DNA of 64,000 bases. Source: Xanthomonas sacchari (GTDB lineage: Bacteria; Pseudomonadota; Gammaproteobacteria; Xanthomonadales; Xanthomonadaceae). The stretch covers positions 2,585,001-2,649,000 of the forward strand of contig NZ_CP100647.1 of the NCBI RefSeq assembly GCF_024266585.1. The letters are read 5' to 3'. Position numbers and translations under genes: made by a program. Below, piece by piece: positions 38,991 to 50,837 of the stretch (position 1 is the first letter of the stretch; each line of letters opens with the position of its first letter). Below the pieces are notes generated by a model. It was not told the origin of the DNA. It searched no databases and saw only the letters and a list, made by a program, of their open reading frames with translations.

Positions 38991-39497
38991 ATGCAGCACG
39001 CCCTGACCCGCAGCGAACGCATCCCCCGACTCAGCCGTTTCGGCTGGTTGATGGGGCTGTACGCCGAGAACTACCTGCACCTGAACCGCTTGTTCGTGCC
39101 GGCCGACCTGGCGGCCGGCAGCTACGTGTCCAGCATCGGCGATGGCCTGGACCTGCGCCTGGACGTGATCGAGCGCCACCGCTACACCGTCGAACTGCGC
39201 CTGACCTACGACCTGTGCGACCCGCTGACCGGCGAGCCGGATCCGTCGGCCTACGTGCGCCTGTACCTGGACGCGCGCCAGGCCGAGACCACGCACTGCT
39301 ATGTCGGCCGCCGCTGGCAGGACGTGATGGGGCTGTACCCGCCGCCGGCGGAACTGATCAGCCACCGCATGCGCATGAACACCTTCCTCGGCAAGTGGCT
39401 GGAATACCTGGCCGAGCGCGGTCACGGCGTGGCCACGCTGCGGCCGGCGCCGCCGCTGCCACGCGTGCCGCACGACGCCGCTACGCCGGCGGTCTAA
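38991..39497 (+). CDS. DUF1249 family protein (YqiB-like)
   Basis: 168 residues. The pattern SRFGWLMGLYAENYLHLNRL at the start, VRLYLDARQAETTHCYVGRR in the middle and RMRMNTFLGKWLEYLAERGH near the end match the DUF1249/YqiB family of gammaproteobacteria. Function is unknown; E. coli yqiB lies near nudF and the lipid-associated cpdA genes. Here too a Nudix hydrolase gene follows 81 bp downstream, which preserves the association. No signal peptide or membrane helix. Confidence 0.85.
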   Translation: MQHALTRSERIPRLSRFGWLMGLYAENYLHLNRLFVPADLAAGSYVSSIGDGLDLRLDVIERHRYTVELRLTYDLCDPLTGEPDPSAYVRLYLDARQAETTHCYVGRRWQDVMGLYPPPAELISHRMRMNTFLGKWLEYLAERGHGVATLRPAPPLPRVPHDAATPAV

Positions 39498-39578
39498 GCG
39501 GCTGTCCCGCCACACGCGTGCCCGGGCCGCAGCGCGGATGCGGCATACTGCGCGCCCCTCGCCATCTGCCGCCGCCGC

Positions 39579-40067
39579 ATGCCTTACACCCCCATCGTCG
39601 CCACCTTGGGCTACGTGCTCTCGCCCGACCGCACCCAGGTCCTGCTGGTCCACCGCAATGCGCGTCCCGGCGACCATCACCTGGGCAAGTACAACGGCCT
39701 GGGTGGCAAGGTCGAGGCGGACGAGGACGTGCTGGCCGGCATGCGCCGCGAGATCCTGGAAGAGGCGGGCATCACCTGCGAGGCGCTGCAGTTGCGCGGC
39801 ACCATCAGCTGGCCGGGGTTCGGCAAGCACGGCGAGGACTGGCTGGGCTTCGTGTTCCTGATCGAGGCCTACGACGGCGAGCCCTTCGCCGAGAACGCCG
39901 AGGGCACGCTGGCCTGGGTGCCGATCGCGCAGATGGACACGCTGCCGCTGTGGGAGGGCGATCGCCACTTCCTGCCGCTGGTGTTCGACGGCGACCCGCG
40001 CCCGTTTCATGGGGTCATGCCGTACCGCGACGGACGCATGCTGTCCTGGCGCTATTCGCGGGTCTAG
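39579..40067 (+). CDS. Nudix hydrolase (MutT/8-oxo-dGTPase-like)
   Basis: 162 residues. The complete Nudix box is GGKVEADEDVLAGMRREILE followed by EAGI, with the metal-binding REILEE core. N-terminal TPIVATLGYVLSPDRTQVLL, then YNGLGGKVE, matches the MTH1/MutT-like branch (with HHLGKYNGLGGK), so hydrolysis of oxidised nucleotides such as 8-oxo-dGTP is likely but not certain. It follows the DUF1249 gene in the same direction. Confidence 0.9.
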   Translation: MPYTPIVATLGYVLSPDRTQVLLVHRNARPGDHHLGKYNGLGGKVEADEDVLAGMRREILEEAGITCEALQLRGTISWPGFGKHGEDWLGFVFLIEAYDGEPFAENAEGTLAWVPIAQMDTLPLWEGDRHFLPLVFDGDPRPFHGVMPYRDGRMLSWRYSRV

Positions 40068-40093
40068 GCCGGCAGCGCCGCCACCCGCGGCGC

Positions 40094-40311
40094 TTGTCCA
40101 CACCGGCTGTGGATGGATCCTGCACAAGCATGTGGGCAACTGCGCCAAGTCGCTGAAATCGCTGGGCGGATGTTCGCGGTGGCGAAAAATTCGCCAGCTG
40201 CCCGCGCAGTTCTCCACAGCCGATGTGGATGGAATTTCCCAAACCCTGTGGATAAGCGCGCCGCCGCGTTGCGGCGCAAGGGCTGCGCCGGCACTGGCGA
40301 AAAAATCGCCA
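40094..40311. other. Cluster of DnaA-box-like sequences and small hairpins
   Basis: The Nudix-bdhA gap holds TTGTCCACA (40094-40102), TGTGGATGG (40108-40116), TTCTCCACA (40210-40218), TGTGGATGG (40224-40232) and TGTGGATAA (40247-40255). The last is the exact complement of the consensus DnaA box TTATCCACA; the two TCCACA forms differ by one base and the two GGATGG forms by two. Interspersed are hairpins TGGCGAA-AAA-TTCGCCA (40180-40196) and TGGCGA-AAAAA-TCGCCA (40295-40311). It could be a DnaA-binding or titration site. Confidence 0.5.
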
Positions 40312-40340
40312 ACGCCGGCAGGCGCACGGTTGCCGCGGCG

Positions 40341-41099
40341 CTATTGGGCGGTCCAGCCGCCGTCGATCGCGATGGTCTGCGCGGTGATGTTGCGCGCTGC
40401 CGGCGAGGCCAGGAACGCCACACAGCCGGCCAGCTCGTCGTAGGCGATGAACACGCCCTTGGGCATCGGCTTGAGCATCACCTGGGCGATCACGTCGGCT
40501 TCGGAAATGCCGCGGGTGCGCGCCTGGTCGGCGATCTGCTTGTCCACCAGCGGCGTCTTCACGTAGCTGGGGCAGAGCGTATTGATGGTGATGTCGGTGT
40601 CGGCGGTCTCCAGCGCGATCACCTTGGAGAAGCCGACCAGGCCGTGCTTGGCGGCGACGTAGGCGCTCTTGTACGGGCTGGCGACCAGCGAGTGGATGCT
40701 GCCGATGTTGACGATGCGGCCGAAGCCGCGTGCGCGCATGCCCGGCAGCACCGCCTGGGTCAGCCGCGCCACGCCGGTCAGCATCACCTCCACCAGCAGG
40801 CTCCACCGCTCCATCGGGAACTCCTGCAGCGGCGCCACGTGCTGCAGCCCGGCGTTGTTGACCAGCACATCCACCGGCCGGCTCAGCGCCGCCAGCGCGG
40901 CCTGGATGCTGTCGGCGCTGGCCACGTCCAGTGCCACCGCCTCGGCCGCGCCGCCGGCCTGGCGCAGCTGCGCGGCGACTGCCTCGGCGGCGTCCAGGTC
41001 GAGGTCGCTGACGACGATGTGGCGGCCGCCGGCGGCCAGTTCGTGGGCGATGCCGGCGCCGATGCCGCTGGCGGCACCGGTGATCAGGACGGTCTGCAT
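40341..41099 (-). CDS. bdhA: 3-hydroxybutyrate dehydrogenase
   Basis: 252 residues from the ATG at 41099; a TTG six bases upstream is a weaker option. Short-chain dehydrogenase with TVLITGAASGIGAGIAHEL, NNAG at LVNNAGLQHVAPL, and the catalytic Ser-Tyr-Lys in NIGSIHSLVASPYKSAYVAA plus the following Lys. The segments LQHVAPLQEFP and LCPSYVKTPLVDKQI are typical of (R)-3-hydroxybutyrate dehydrogenase. It oxidises 3-hydroxybutyrate released from PHB to acetoacetate, matching the nearby phaE-phaC. Divergent from pssA. Confidence 0.9.
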   Translation of the reverse strand: MQTVLITGAASGIGAGIAHELAAGGRHIVVSDLDLDAAEAVAAQLRQAGGAAEAVALDVASADSIQAALAALSRPVDVLVNNAGLQHVAPLQEFPMERWSLLVEVMLTGVARLTQAVLPGMRARGFGRIVNIGSIHSLVASPYKSAYVAAKHGLVGFSKVIALETADTDITINTLCPSYVKTPLVDKQIADQARTRGISEADVIAQVMLKPMPKGVFIAYDELAGCVAFLASPAARNITAQTIAIDGGWTAQ

Positions 41100-41240
41100 G
41101 GGCAATACCTGCGCGGAAGTGGAGAGCGCCAGCGTAGCAGCGGGCCGCGACGCCCAGCAGCCAGCGGCGCCGCTCGCCAGTGCGGCGGCGCCACGCTACC
41201 CTGTGCCGTCGCTCGCCGCTCACGCCGGATCCGCCAGGTT

Positions 41241-41861
41241 ATGCCGATGAAACGCCACTTTTCCATGCTGCGCGAGTTCCAGCTGGCCGACTGGTTCACC
41301 CTGGCCAATGCCTTCTGTGGCACCGGCGCGGTGTTCGCGGCGATGCGCTTCCTGCAGGACGGCCGCCGCAGCGACCTGCTGTTCGGCATGGCGCTGATCC
41401 CGCTGGCGTTCGTGTTCGACGCGCTGGACGGGCGGGTGGCGCGCTGGCGCAAGTCGTCCTCGACCCTGGGCCGCGAACTGGATTCGCTGGCCGACGTGAT
41501 CTCCTTCGGTGTCGCCCCGGCCGCGCTGGCCTATGCCTGCGGCATGCAGGGCGGCTGGGACTGGCTGGTGCTGAGCTTCTTCGTCTGCTGCGGGGTCAGC
41601 CGCCTGGCGCGCTACAACGTCACCGCCGAGCAACTGGCCGGCGACGGCGACAAGGTGCCGTACTTCGAGGGCACGCCGATCCCGAGCAGCCTGGGCCTGG
41701 TCATCGTGCTGGCGATCGCCGCGCACCTGGGCCATATCGGCGATGCGTTGTGGTGGGGCGAGTGGCGGCTGGGGCCGTGGCTGCTGCACCCGCTGGCGCT
41801 GCTGTTCGCGCTGTCCGGCTCGTTGATGATCAGCAAGACGCTGCGCATTCCCAAGCCCTGA
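41241..41861 (+). CDS. pssA: CDP-diacylglycerol-serine O-phosphatidyltransferase
   Basis: 206 residues from the ATG at 41241; the open frame extends far upstream to 40113 without family character. The CDP-alcohol phosphotransferase signature is complete: FDALDGRVARWRKSSSTLGR followed by ELDSLADVISFG, with the metal-binding Asp residues. About six hydrophobic helices. It makes phosphatidylserine, the precursor of phosphatidylethanolamine, in the inner membrane. This is the membrane-bound (type II) form rather than the E. coli PLD-like form. Confidence 0.9.
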   Translation: MPMKRHFSMLREFQLADWFTLANAFCGTGAVFAAMRFLQDGRRSDLLFGMALIPLAFVFDALDGRVARWRKSSSTLGRELDSLADVISFGVAPAALAYACGMQGGWDWLVLSFFVCCGVSRLARYNVTAEQLAGDGDKVPYFEGTPIPSSLGLVIVLAIAAHLGHIGDALWWGEWRLGPWLLHPLALLFALSGSLMISKTLRIPKP

Positions 41862-41906
41862 TCGCGGTGGGTTGCTATCATCGCAGGCCAGTTCGGGAGA
41901 GTGGCG

Positions 41907-43034
41907 ATGAAGGCTAGCGGCGGCGGTGGCGCCGGCGATTTCGAGGCGATGACGCGGCAGTACTGGGAGGCCTGGAACGCCGCGCTGCGCCAGGGCGCAC
42001 CGGCACCGGCGGCCTCGGCGAGCGATGGCGCCGGCTCCTGGCGCGAGGCGATCGCGGCCTGGAGCCAGTGGCTGCCGCGCGGCAGCGCGCCGCAGGCCGA
42101 GGACGCGGTGGCGCGGTTCCAGCAGCAGGCCGGCGACTGGCTTGGCGCGATGCAGCAGGTGGCGGCGCAGTTCGCCGGCCGCGACGCCAGCAGCGCCGAT
42201 GTCGCCGAGGCCTGGAAACAGCAGGTACAGGGCCAGCGCGAGCAGCTGCTGCAGTGGCTGCTGGGCGCGGTGCGCGGCACCGGCCAGGGCGGGATCGACC
42301 CGTGGTTGCAGCAGGCCGCGCAGTGGCTGCAGGGCCTGCAGCGCGACAGCGGGCCATGGCTGCAGATGCCCGGGTTCGGCCCGGCACGCAACCACCAGGC
42401 GCGCTGGCAGGCGCTGGCCAAGGCACAGCAGGACTACCAGGCGCAGTTGCAGGCTTATATGGCGCTGTTGCAGGGCGCCATCGACCGGGCCTTCGGCCTG
42501 TTCGAGGAAAAGCTGCGCGAACATGAGGAACCGGGCCGGCAGCTGACCAATGCGCGGGCGATGTTCGATCTGTGGATCGACGCGGCCGAGGAGGCCTATG
42601 CGGCGGCCGCGCTGTCGCCGGAGTTCCGCCAGGTCTACGCCGACGTCGCCAACGCGCAGATGCGCCTGCGCGCCTTGCTGCAGCGCGAGACCGAGCAGGT
42701 CTGCGAGCAGGTGGGCCTGCCCACGCGCACCGAGCTGGATGCCGCGCATCGGCGTATCGCCGACCTGGAACGGCGGCTGCGCCGGCTGGAGCGCGGCGAA
42801 GGGCAGGGCGCGCCTACCGCGGGTGCGCCTTCGCCTGCTGCCGCGGCCCCGGCCGCGCCGCAGAAAGGCGCCAGGAAGACCGCGGCCAAGCCCGCTGCGT
42901 CGAGGGCGGCAACCGTCGTGCCCGAATCCAACTCCAAATCCAGATCGAACGCCGCCAAGCCAGCGAAGGCTGCCTCCGCCACCAAGCCGCGGCGGGCCGC
43001 GACCACGCCCGCCGCGCGCCGGAGCCGCGCATGA
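41907..43034 (+). CDS. phaE: PhaE, class III polyhydroxyalkanoate synthase subunit, with a Lys/Ala-rich tail
   Basis: 375 residues from the ATG at 41907 (GGGAGA about 8 bp upstream). The N-terminal part is Trp/Gln/Ala-rich helix (MTRQYWEAWNAALRQ, AAWSQWLPRGSAPQAEDAVA), with the PhaE hallmark LTNARAMFDLWIDAAEEAYA and QVYADVANAQMRLRALLQRE. The last 60 or so residues are Ala/Lys/Pro/Arg-rich, resembling histone H1-like tails of granule-nucleoid proteins. PhaE forms the active synthase with PhaC. It overlaps phaC by 4 bp (ATGA). Confidence 0.92.
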   Translation: MKASGGGGAGDFEAMTRQYWEAWNAALRQGAPAPAASASDGAGSWREAIAAWSQWLPRGSAPQAEDAVARFQQQAGDWLGAMQQVAAQFAGRDASSADVAEAWKQQVQGQREQLLQWLLGAVRGTGQGGIDPWLQQAAQWLQGLQRDSGPWLQMPGFGPARNHQARWQALAKAQQDYQAQLQAYMALLQGAIDRAFGLFEEKLREHEEPGRQLTNARAMFDLWIDAAEEAYAAAALSPEFRQVYADVANAQMRLRALLQRETEQVCEQVGLPTRTELDAAHRRIADLERRLRRLERGEGQGAPTAGAPSPAAAAPAAPQKGARKTAAKPAASRAATVVPESNSKSRSNAAKPAKAASATKPRRAATTPAARRSRA

Positions 43035-44107
43035 AAGGGCCGTTGAGTTTCAGCAGCGACGATCTGGTCCAGGAAACCCTGGAGCTGCAGCGCAAGCTGC
43101 TCGAAGGCCTGCGCGTGCTGCCGGGCCTGGACGCGGTGGACTACGGCGCCACCGCGCGCCAGGAAGTGTGGCGCGACGGCAAGGTGGTGCTGTACCGCTT
43201 CGTCGGCGAACGCCCGCCCAGCGGCAAGGTGCCGCTGCTGATCGTCTATGCGCTGGTCAACCGCCCGTACATGGTCGACCTGCAGGCCGACCGCTCGCTG
43301 GTGCAGGGCCTGCTGGCGCTGGGCGAGGACGTCTACGTGCTGGACTGGGGCTACCCGGACCGCTCCGAGCGCTACCTGACCCTGGAAGACTATCTGCTGC
43401 GCTACATCGACGGCGCGGTGGACCACCTGCGCGCCGCCGGCGACGGTGCGCCGATCAACCTGCTGGGCATCTGCCAGGGCGGCACCTTCTCGCTGTGCTA
43501 CGCGGCGCTGCAGCCGGAGAAGGTGCGCAACCTGATCACCATGGTCACGCCGGTGGATTTCCACACGCCGGACAACATGCTTTCCAACTGGGCGCGCCAG
43601 GTCGACGTCGACCTGTTCGTGGACACGCTGGGCAACGTGCCGGCGGACCTGATGAACATCAGCTACCTGATGCTCAAGCCGTTCCGCCTGAACCTGCAGA
43701 AATACGTCGGCCTGCTCGACATCCTCGACGATCCGCGGGCGCTGGAGGACTTCCTGCGCATGGAGAAATGGATCTTCGATTCGCCGGACCTGGCCGGCGA
43801 GACCTTCCGCGAGTTCGTCAAGCAGTTCTACCAGGACAACGCGCTGATGCATGGCCGCGCGCGCATCGGCGCACACGCGGTGGACCTGGGCCAGGTCACC
43901 ATGCCGGTGCTCAACGTCTACGCCGAGCACGACCATCTGGTGCCGCCGGACGCCTCGCGGGCGCTGCGCGGCGTGGTCGGCAGCCGCGACTACGCCGAAC
44001 TGAGTTTCCGCGGTGGCCACATCGGCATCTATGTCTCCGGCCGCGCCCAGCGCGAAGTGCCGGCGGCGCTGCACCAATGGCTGGCCGAGCGCGATGGCGG
44101 GCACTGA
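43031..44107 (+). CDS. phaC: PhaC, class III polyhydroxyalkanoate synthase catalytic subunit
   Basis: 358 residues, the right size for the short class III PhaC. The lipase-like box is NLLGICQGGTFSLCYAAL with nucleophile Cys148. The catalytic acid is in NVYAEHDHLVPPDASR and the His in FRGGHIGIYVSGRAQ. It polymerises 3-hydroxybutyryl-CoA to PHB at the granule surface and needs PhaE. It overlaps phaE, and bdhA lies close by for later use of the store. No depolymerase, phaA or phaB is in the window. Confidence 0.95.
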   Translation: MKGPLSFSSDDLVQETLELQRKLLEGLRVLPGLDAVDYGATARQEVWRDGKVVLYRFVGERPPSGKVPLLIVYALVNRPYMVDLQADRSLVQGLLALGEDVYVLDWGYPDRSERYLTLEDYLLRYIDGAVDHLRAAGDGAPINLLGICQGGTFSLCYAALQPEKVRNLITMVTPVDFHTPDNMLSNWARQVDVDLFVDTLGNVPADLMNISYLMLKPFRLNLQKYVGLLDILDDPRALEDFLRMEKWIFDSPDLAGETFREFVKQFYQDNALMHGRARIGAHAVDLGQVTMPVLNVYAEHDHLVPPDASRALRGVVGSRDYAELSFRGGHIGIYVSGRAQREVPAALHQWLAERDGGH

Positions 44108-44188
44108 GCACCGAGCGCCTCATGCCCTCACGCGGCGCCCGCACCGCTGCGGGTAGAGTGGATCGCCGCCGTTGCTGGAGCTTTCGCC

Positions 44189-44389
44189 ATGTCGCAACCC
44201 CGCTCGCTGTCGCGCTCGTTGAACGACCGCATGATCGCGGGCGTGATGGGCGGCATCGCCCACCGTTTCGGCTGGAATCCGACCGTGCTGCGGGTACTGT
44301 ACGTGGTCGGGTCGATCGTCTCGGCCGCGTTCCCCGGCATCCTGGTCTACCTGATCCTGTGGCTGCTGATTCCCAACGAGGCCGACTGA
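44189..44389 (+). CDS. PspC-domain membrane protein
   Basis: 66 residues. LSRSLNDRMIAGVMGGIAHR with FGWNPTVLRVLYVVGSIVSA and VYLILWLLIPNEAD is the PspC domain almost alone: one long hydrophobic region (possibly a re-entrant pair) after a short basic start. In E. coli PspC is an inner-membrane stress sensor. No other psp genes are nearby, so a free-standing role is likely. The following gene appears to overlap its end. Confidence 0.88.
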   Translation: MSQPRSLSRSLNDRMIAGVMGGIAHRFGWNPTVLRVLYVVGSIVSAAFPGILVYLILWLLIPNEAD

Positions 44390-44841
44390 CGCGGCCGCTG
44401 CCGCTGGCCTGGCGCCGTGCCGGCATCGCCGCCGGGGTTCTGTGGACCTTGCCCAACACCTTGCTGGGTGTGCTCGCCGGCACGCTCGCGCTGGCTTTCG
44501 GCGCGCGCCCGCGCTTCAGTCGCCGCGAGCTGGCGCTGGTGTTCGAACGGGTGCCGTTGCGGCCACGCGGGGCAATGACCCTGGGCAACGTGATCCTGCT
44601 CAGCGCCGACGATCTGGACGTGGCCTGCGCCACCTACGAGCACGCCGCCGGTCGCTGCCGGCATCCCGCGGTGCGCCTCGGCGACCACGAACGGGCGCAC
44701 GTGCTGCAGTACATGCTGTTGGGGCCGCTGTTCCTGCCGGTATACCTGGCCTGCGGCGGGGTCAGCGTGCGCAATCCGCTGGAACGCGCCGCCGATCGTT
44801 ATGCGCTGCATGGCCGCGGCTGGTGGCCGGGCGGTGGCTGA
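44359..44841 (+). CDS. Hypothetical membrane-associated protein with an HERxH motif
   Basis: 160 residues if the GTG at 44359 is used, overlapping the PspC gene by 31 bp; the other option is a CTG at 44386. It has a hydrophobic segment near the start (GIAAGVLWTLPNTLLGVLAG) and a later VRLGDHERAHVLQYMLLGPL, whose His-Glu-x-x-His spacing looks like a metal site. A second hydrophobic segment follows (PLFLPVYLACGGVSV), then NPLERAADRYAL. It might be a small membrane metallopeptidase, but the family is not recognised and the start is uncertain. Confidence 0.6.
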   Translation: MAADSQRGRLTRPLPLAWRRAGIAAGVLWTLPNTLLGVLAGTLALAFGARPRFSRRELALVFERVPLRPRGAMTLGNVILLSADDLDVACATYEHAAGRCRHPAVRLGDHERAHVLQYMLLGPLFLPVYLACGGVSVRNPLERAADRYALHGRGWWPGGG

Positions 44842-44890
44842 GTGCATCGCGCCTGCCACCTGACTTTCGCCATGCCCCAGGTTGCCGCGT

Positions 44891-44952
44891 AGGAGCGGCT
44901 TCAGCCGCGACCAGGCGTTACCGGAATGCCGGTCGCGGCTGAAGCCGCTCCT
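44891..44952. repeat. REP-like inverted repeat with perfect 22-bp arms
   Basis: Arms at 44891-44912 (beginning AGGAGCGGCTTCAGCCGCG) and 44931-44952 are exact reverse complements, with an 18-bp loop. Sequences starting GGAGCGGCTTCAGCCGCGAC are abundant intergenic repeats in Xanthomonadaceae and Pseudomonas, mobilised by RAYT-type TnpA_REP transposases. Here it is between the HERxH gene and the convergent broken oxidoreductase, where it may also act as a terminator. Confidence 0.85.
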
Positions 44953-44976
44953 GCGGGTGTATCCATGGTCGTGCCG

Positions 44977-46188
44977 TCAGTCGAGCCGAGCGAAACCGAA
45001 CAGGCGCTTGAGCGGATGCGCATGCCGCTCGATCTGCGCGCGCAGCAGGCCGGCGCCGATCATGCTGTAGGTGATGCCGTTGCCGCCGTAGGCCATGGCG
45101 AACTGCACGCGCGGGCCGTGCTGCGGGTGCGGGCCGAAGAACGGCAGTCCGTCCTCGGTTTCGGCGAAGGTGCCGGCCCAGGCGAAGGTCGGCTGCAGCT
45201 CGAGCCCGGAGATCACCTTGGCGATCTTGCGCGACAGCGTGCGCGCATTGCTGTCGACACGCGCGTCGCGGCGCGCCGGCACGTCGACGCTGTCGTCCTC
45301 GCCACCGGCGACGATGCGGCCATTGCCGGTGCTGCGCAGGTACAGATACGGCCGCGCGCTTTCCCAGACCATGGTGTCGTGCAGTGGGCCGAGCGCGGAC
45401 GGGTCCAGCGGGTCGCTGACGAAGGCTTAGCTGCTGCGGTTGCGCGCCACGCGCTGGTCCAGCCAATGCTGGTTGGCGTAGCCGGCGGCCATCACCACAT
45501 GGCCGGCGCGCACCTGCACGCCGTGGTCGGTGTGCAGGGTCACGCCGCGGCCGTTGACCACGATCCGCGCGATGCGGGTGCGGTCGTAGACGCCGACGCC
45601 GCGGCGGAACGCGCGGCCGAGCAGGCGGTAGGTGAGGCGGTACGGGTCCACCCGCGCCGCCTGGTGGCTGAGGATCGCGCCGTGCGCCTGGATGCCGTAA
45701 TCGGTGTCCAGGATCTGCGCGTCCAGCCATTCCACGTCCAGGCCGTGCCGCGCACGCACTTCCAGTTCTTCCTGCAGCACCCGCACATGCCGGCGTTTGC
45801 TGGCGTAGTACAGGCTGTCGTTCCAGCCGAAGTCGACATCGCGCAGCGGCCGCACCAGGTCGCGCAGCTGCTCCAGCGCCTGCGCGCAGGCGCCGTACGC
45901 GAGGGCGGCGGCGGGTTCCCCATAGCGCTTGGCCAGGTCGATCAGGTGGGTGTCGATCTCGTACTGCAGCAAAGCGGTGCTGGCGGCGGTGCTGCCCCAG
46001 CCGATGTCGCGCTGCTCCAGGACCGTCACGGCGTGCCCGTGGGTGCTCAGTTCCTCGGCGATCAGCGCGCCGGTAATACCGCCGCCGACGACGGCGACAT
46101 CGCAGCGCACGTCGTCGCGCAGCTGCGGAAAACTCTGCATGAGGCCATTGCGGACGGACCAGAAGGGATAACCGCTCTTGAGATCCAT
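44977..46188 (-). pseudogene. FAD-dependent amino-acid oxidase-type oxidoreductase, broken by an in-frame stop
   Basis: The reading frame is continuous except for TAA at 45429-45427. N-terminal part, 253 codons from the ATG at 46188: FAD motif DVAVVGGGITGALIAEELST with LEQRDIGWGSTAASTALLQY, typical of the DAO/glycine-oxidase/YgaF family. Immediately after the stop, sense continues in the same frame (AFVSDPLDPSALGPL, then MVWESARPYLYLR) to the C-terminal FAD-closing AMAYGGNGITYSMIGAGLLR and the stop at 44977. The ochre most simply replaces a Tyr codon (TAC or TAT to TAA). Without read-through the product lacks the substrate and FAD-closing part. Confidence 0.85.
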
Positions 46189-46367
46189 GGCGCCCCCCGA
46201 CGCGTAAAGAAGGTGCGACTTACGCGCAGGCCCGGTTAAGTCCGCGTGAGGCGGGGCGGAGGTCATGTTCGGGCAAACAGCCAGGATTAACCTCGGTGCA
46301 GAAGTCCCTCACATGGTGCTGTGTATGGTGCGCGCCAGTTCCACGAATTCCCTGTAGAGGAAGCGTC

Positions 46368-46583
46368 ATGTCGGTCGTTCTGTATATCGGTGGCAGCAAG
46401 GACGGAGAGAAGGGGGTGATGCCCTACGGTTTCCGCAAGTCCATGAAGGAAACCGAGGCAGGCCCGGAGATCTACGTCGAGCGCGTGCTCGCGGTGAGCG
46501 ACCGGCAGGTACGGATCATGGCGCTGGAGTCGCTGCAGGACGAGATCGTCGTGGAACGGCTGCACAGGTATTATTCGCGTTGA
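46368..46583 (+). CDS. Small hypothetical protein
   Basis: 71 residues from an ATG with AGAGGAAG 4-5 bp upstream. Sequence SVVLYIGGSKDGEKGVMPYG and VSDRQVRIMALESLQDEIVV suggests a compact cytoplasmic beta-alpha protein. There is no signal peptide or recognised motif. It lies alone between the broken oxidoreductase (divergent) and the LOV kinase (same direction, 75 bp further). Confidence 0.65.
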   Translation: MSVVLYIGGSKDGEKGVMPYGFRKSMKETEAGPEIYVERVLAVSDRQVRIMALESLQDEIVVERLHRYYSR

Positions 46584-46658
46584 CGCCGGCGTGCGAACCC
46601 CGGTGTGGCCGCCCGCCTAGGCGGGTCAGCGACGGTTCGCATCGACCTGCCATCGACC

Positions 46659-48293
<1,635 letters not shown>

Positions 48294-48389
48294 GGCGGCC
48301 AGGTCGGCGCGCGCCTGTCAACGGGTTCCCCGGCGGCGCGCGCACTGCGAAAATGCGGGTTTTCCGCAAGGCGGCTTCGGCCGGACGCA

Positions 48390-50756
<2,367 letters not shown>

Positions 50757-50764
50757 GGTGGAAT

Positions 50765-50792
50765 GCCCAGCGCCTGCACGCAGGCGCTGGGC
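50765..50792. terminator. Hairpin between convergent tex and hybrid-kinase genes
   Basis: GCCCAGCGCCTG (50765-50776) and CAGGCGCTGGGC (50781-50792) are perfect 12-bp arms with a 4-nt loop, lying 9 bp after the tex stop. There is no T-tract on either strand, so it may work in both directions or only protect mRNA 3' ends. Confidence 0.6.
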
Positions 50793-50837
50793 GATCCGGT
50801 CGAGCCGGGCCCGGCGTCGCCGGAAAGCGCGCCGGGG

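Noticed and set aside
41901-43034. Minus-strand frames across phaE/phaC (42635-44104) as a separate gene
   Set aside because: Antisense of two well-supported genes; the translation is His/Val/Gln-rich without a recognised domain.
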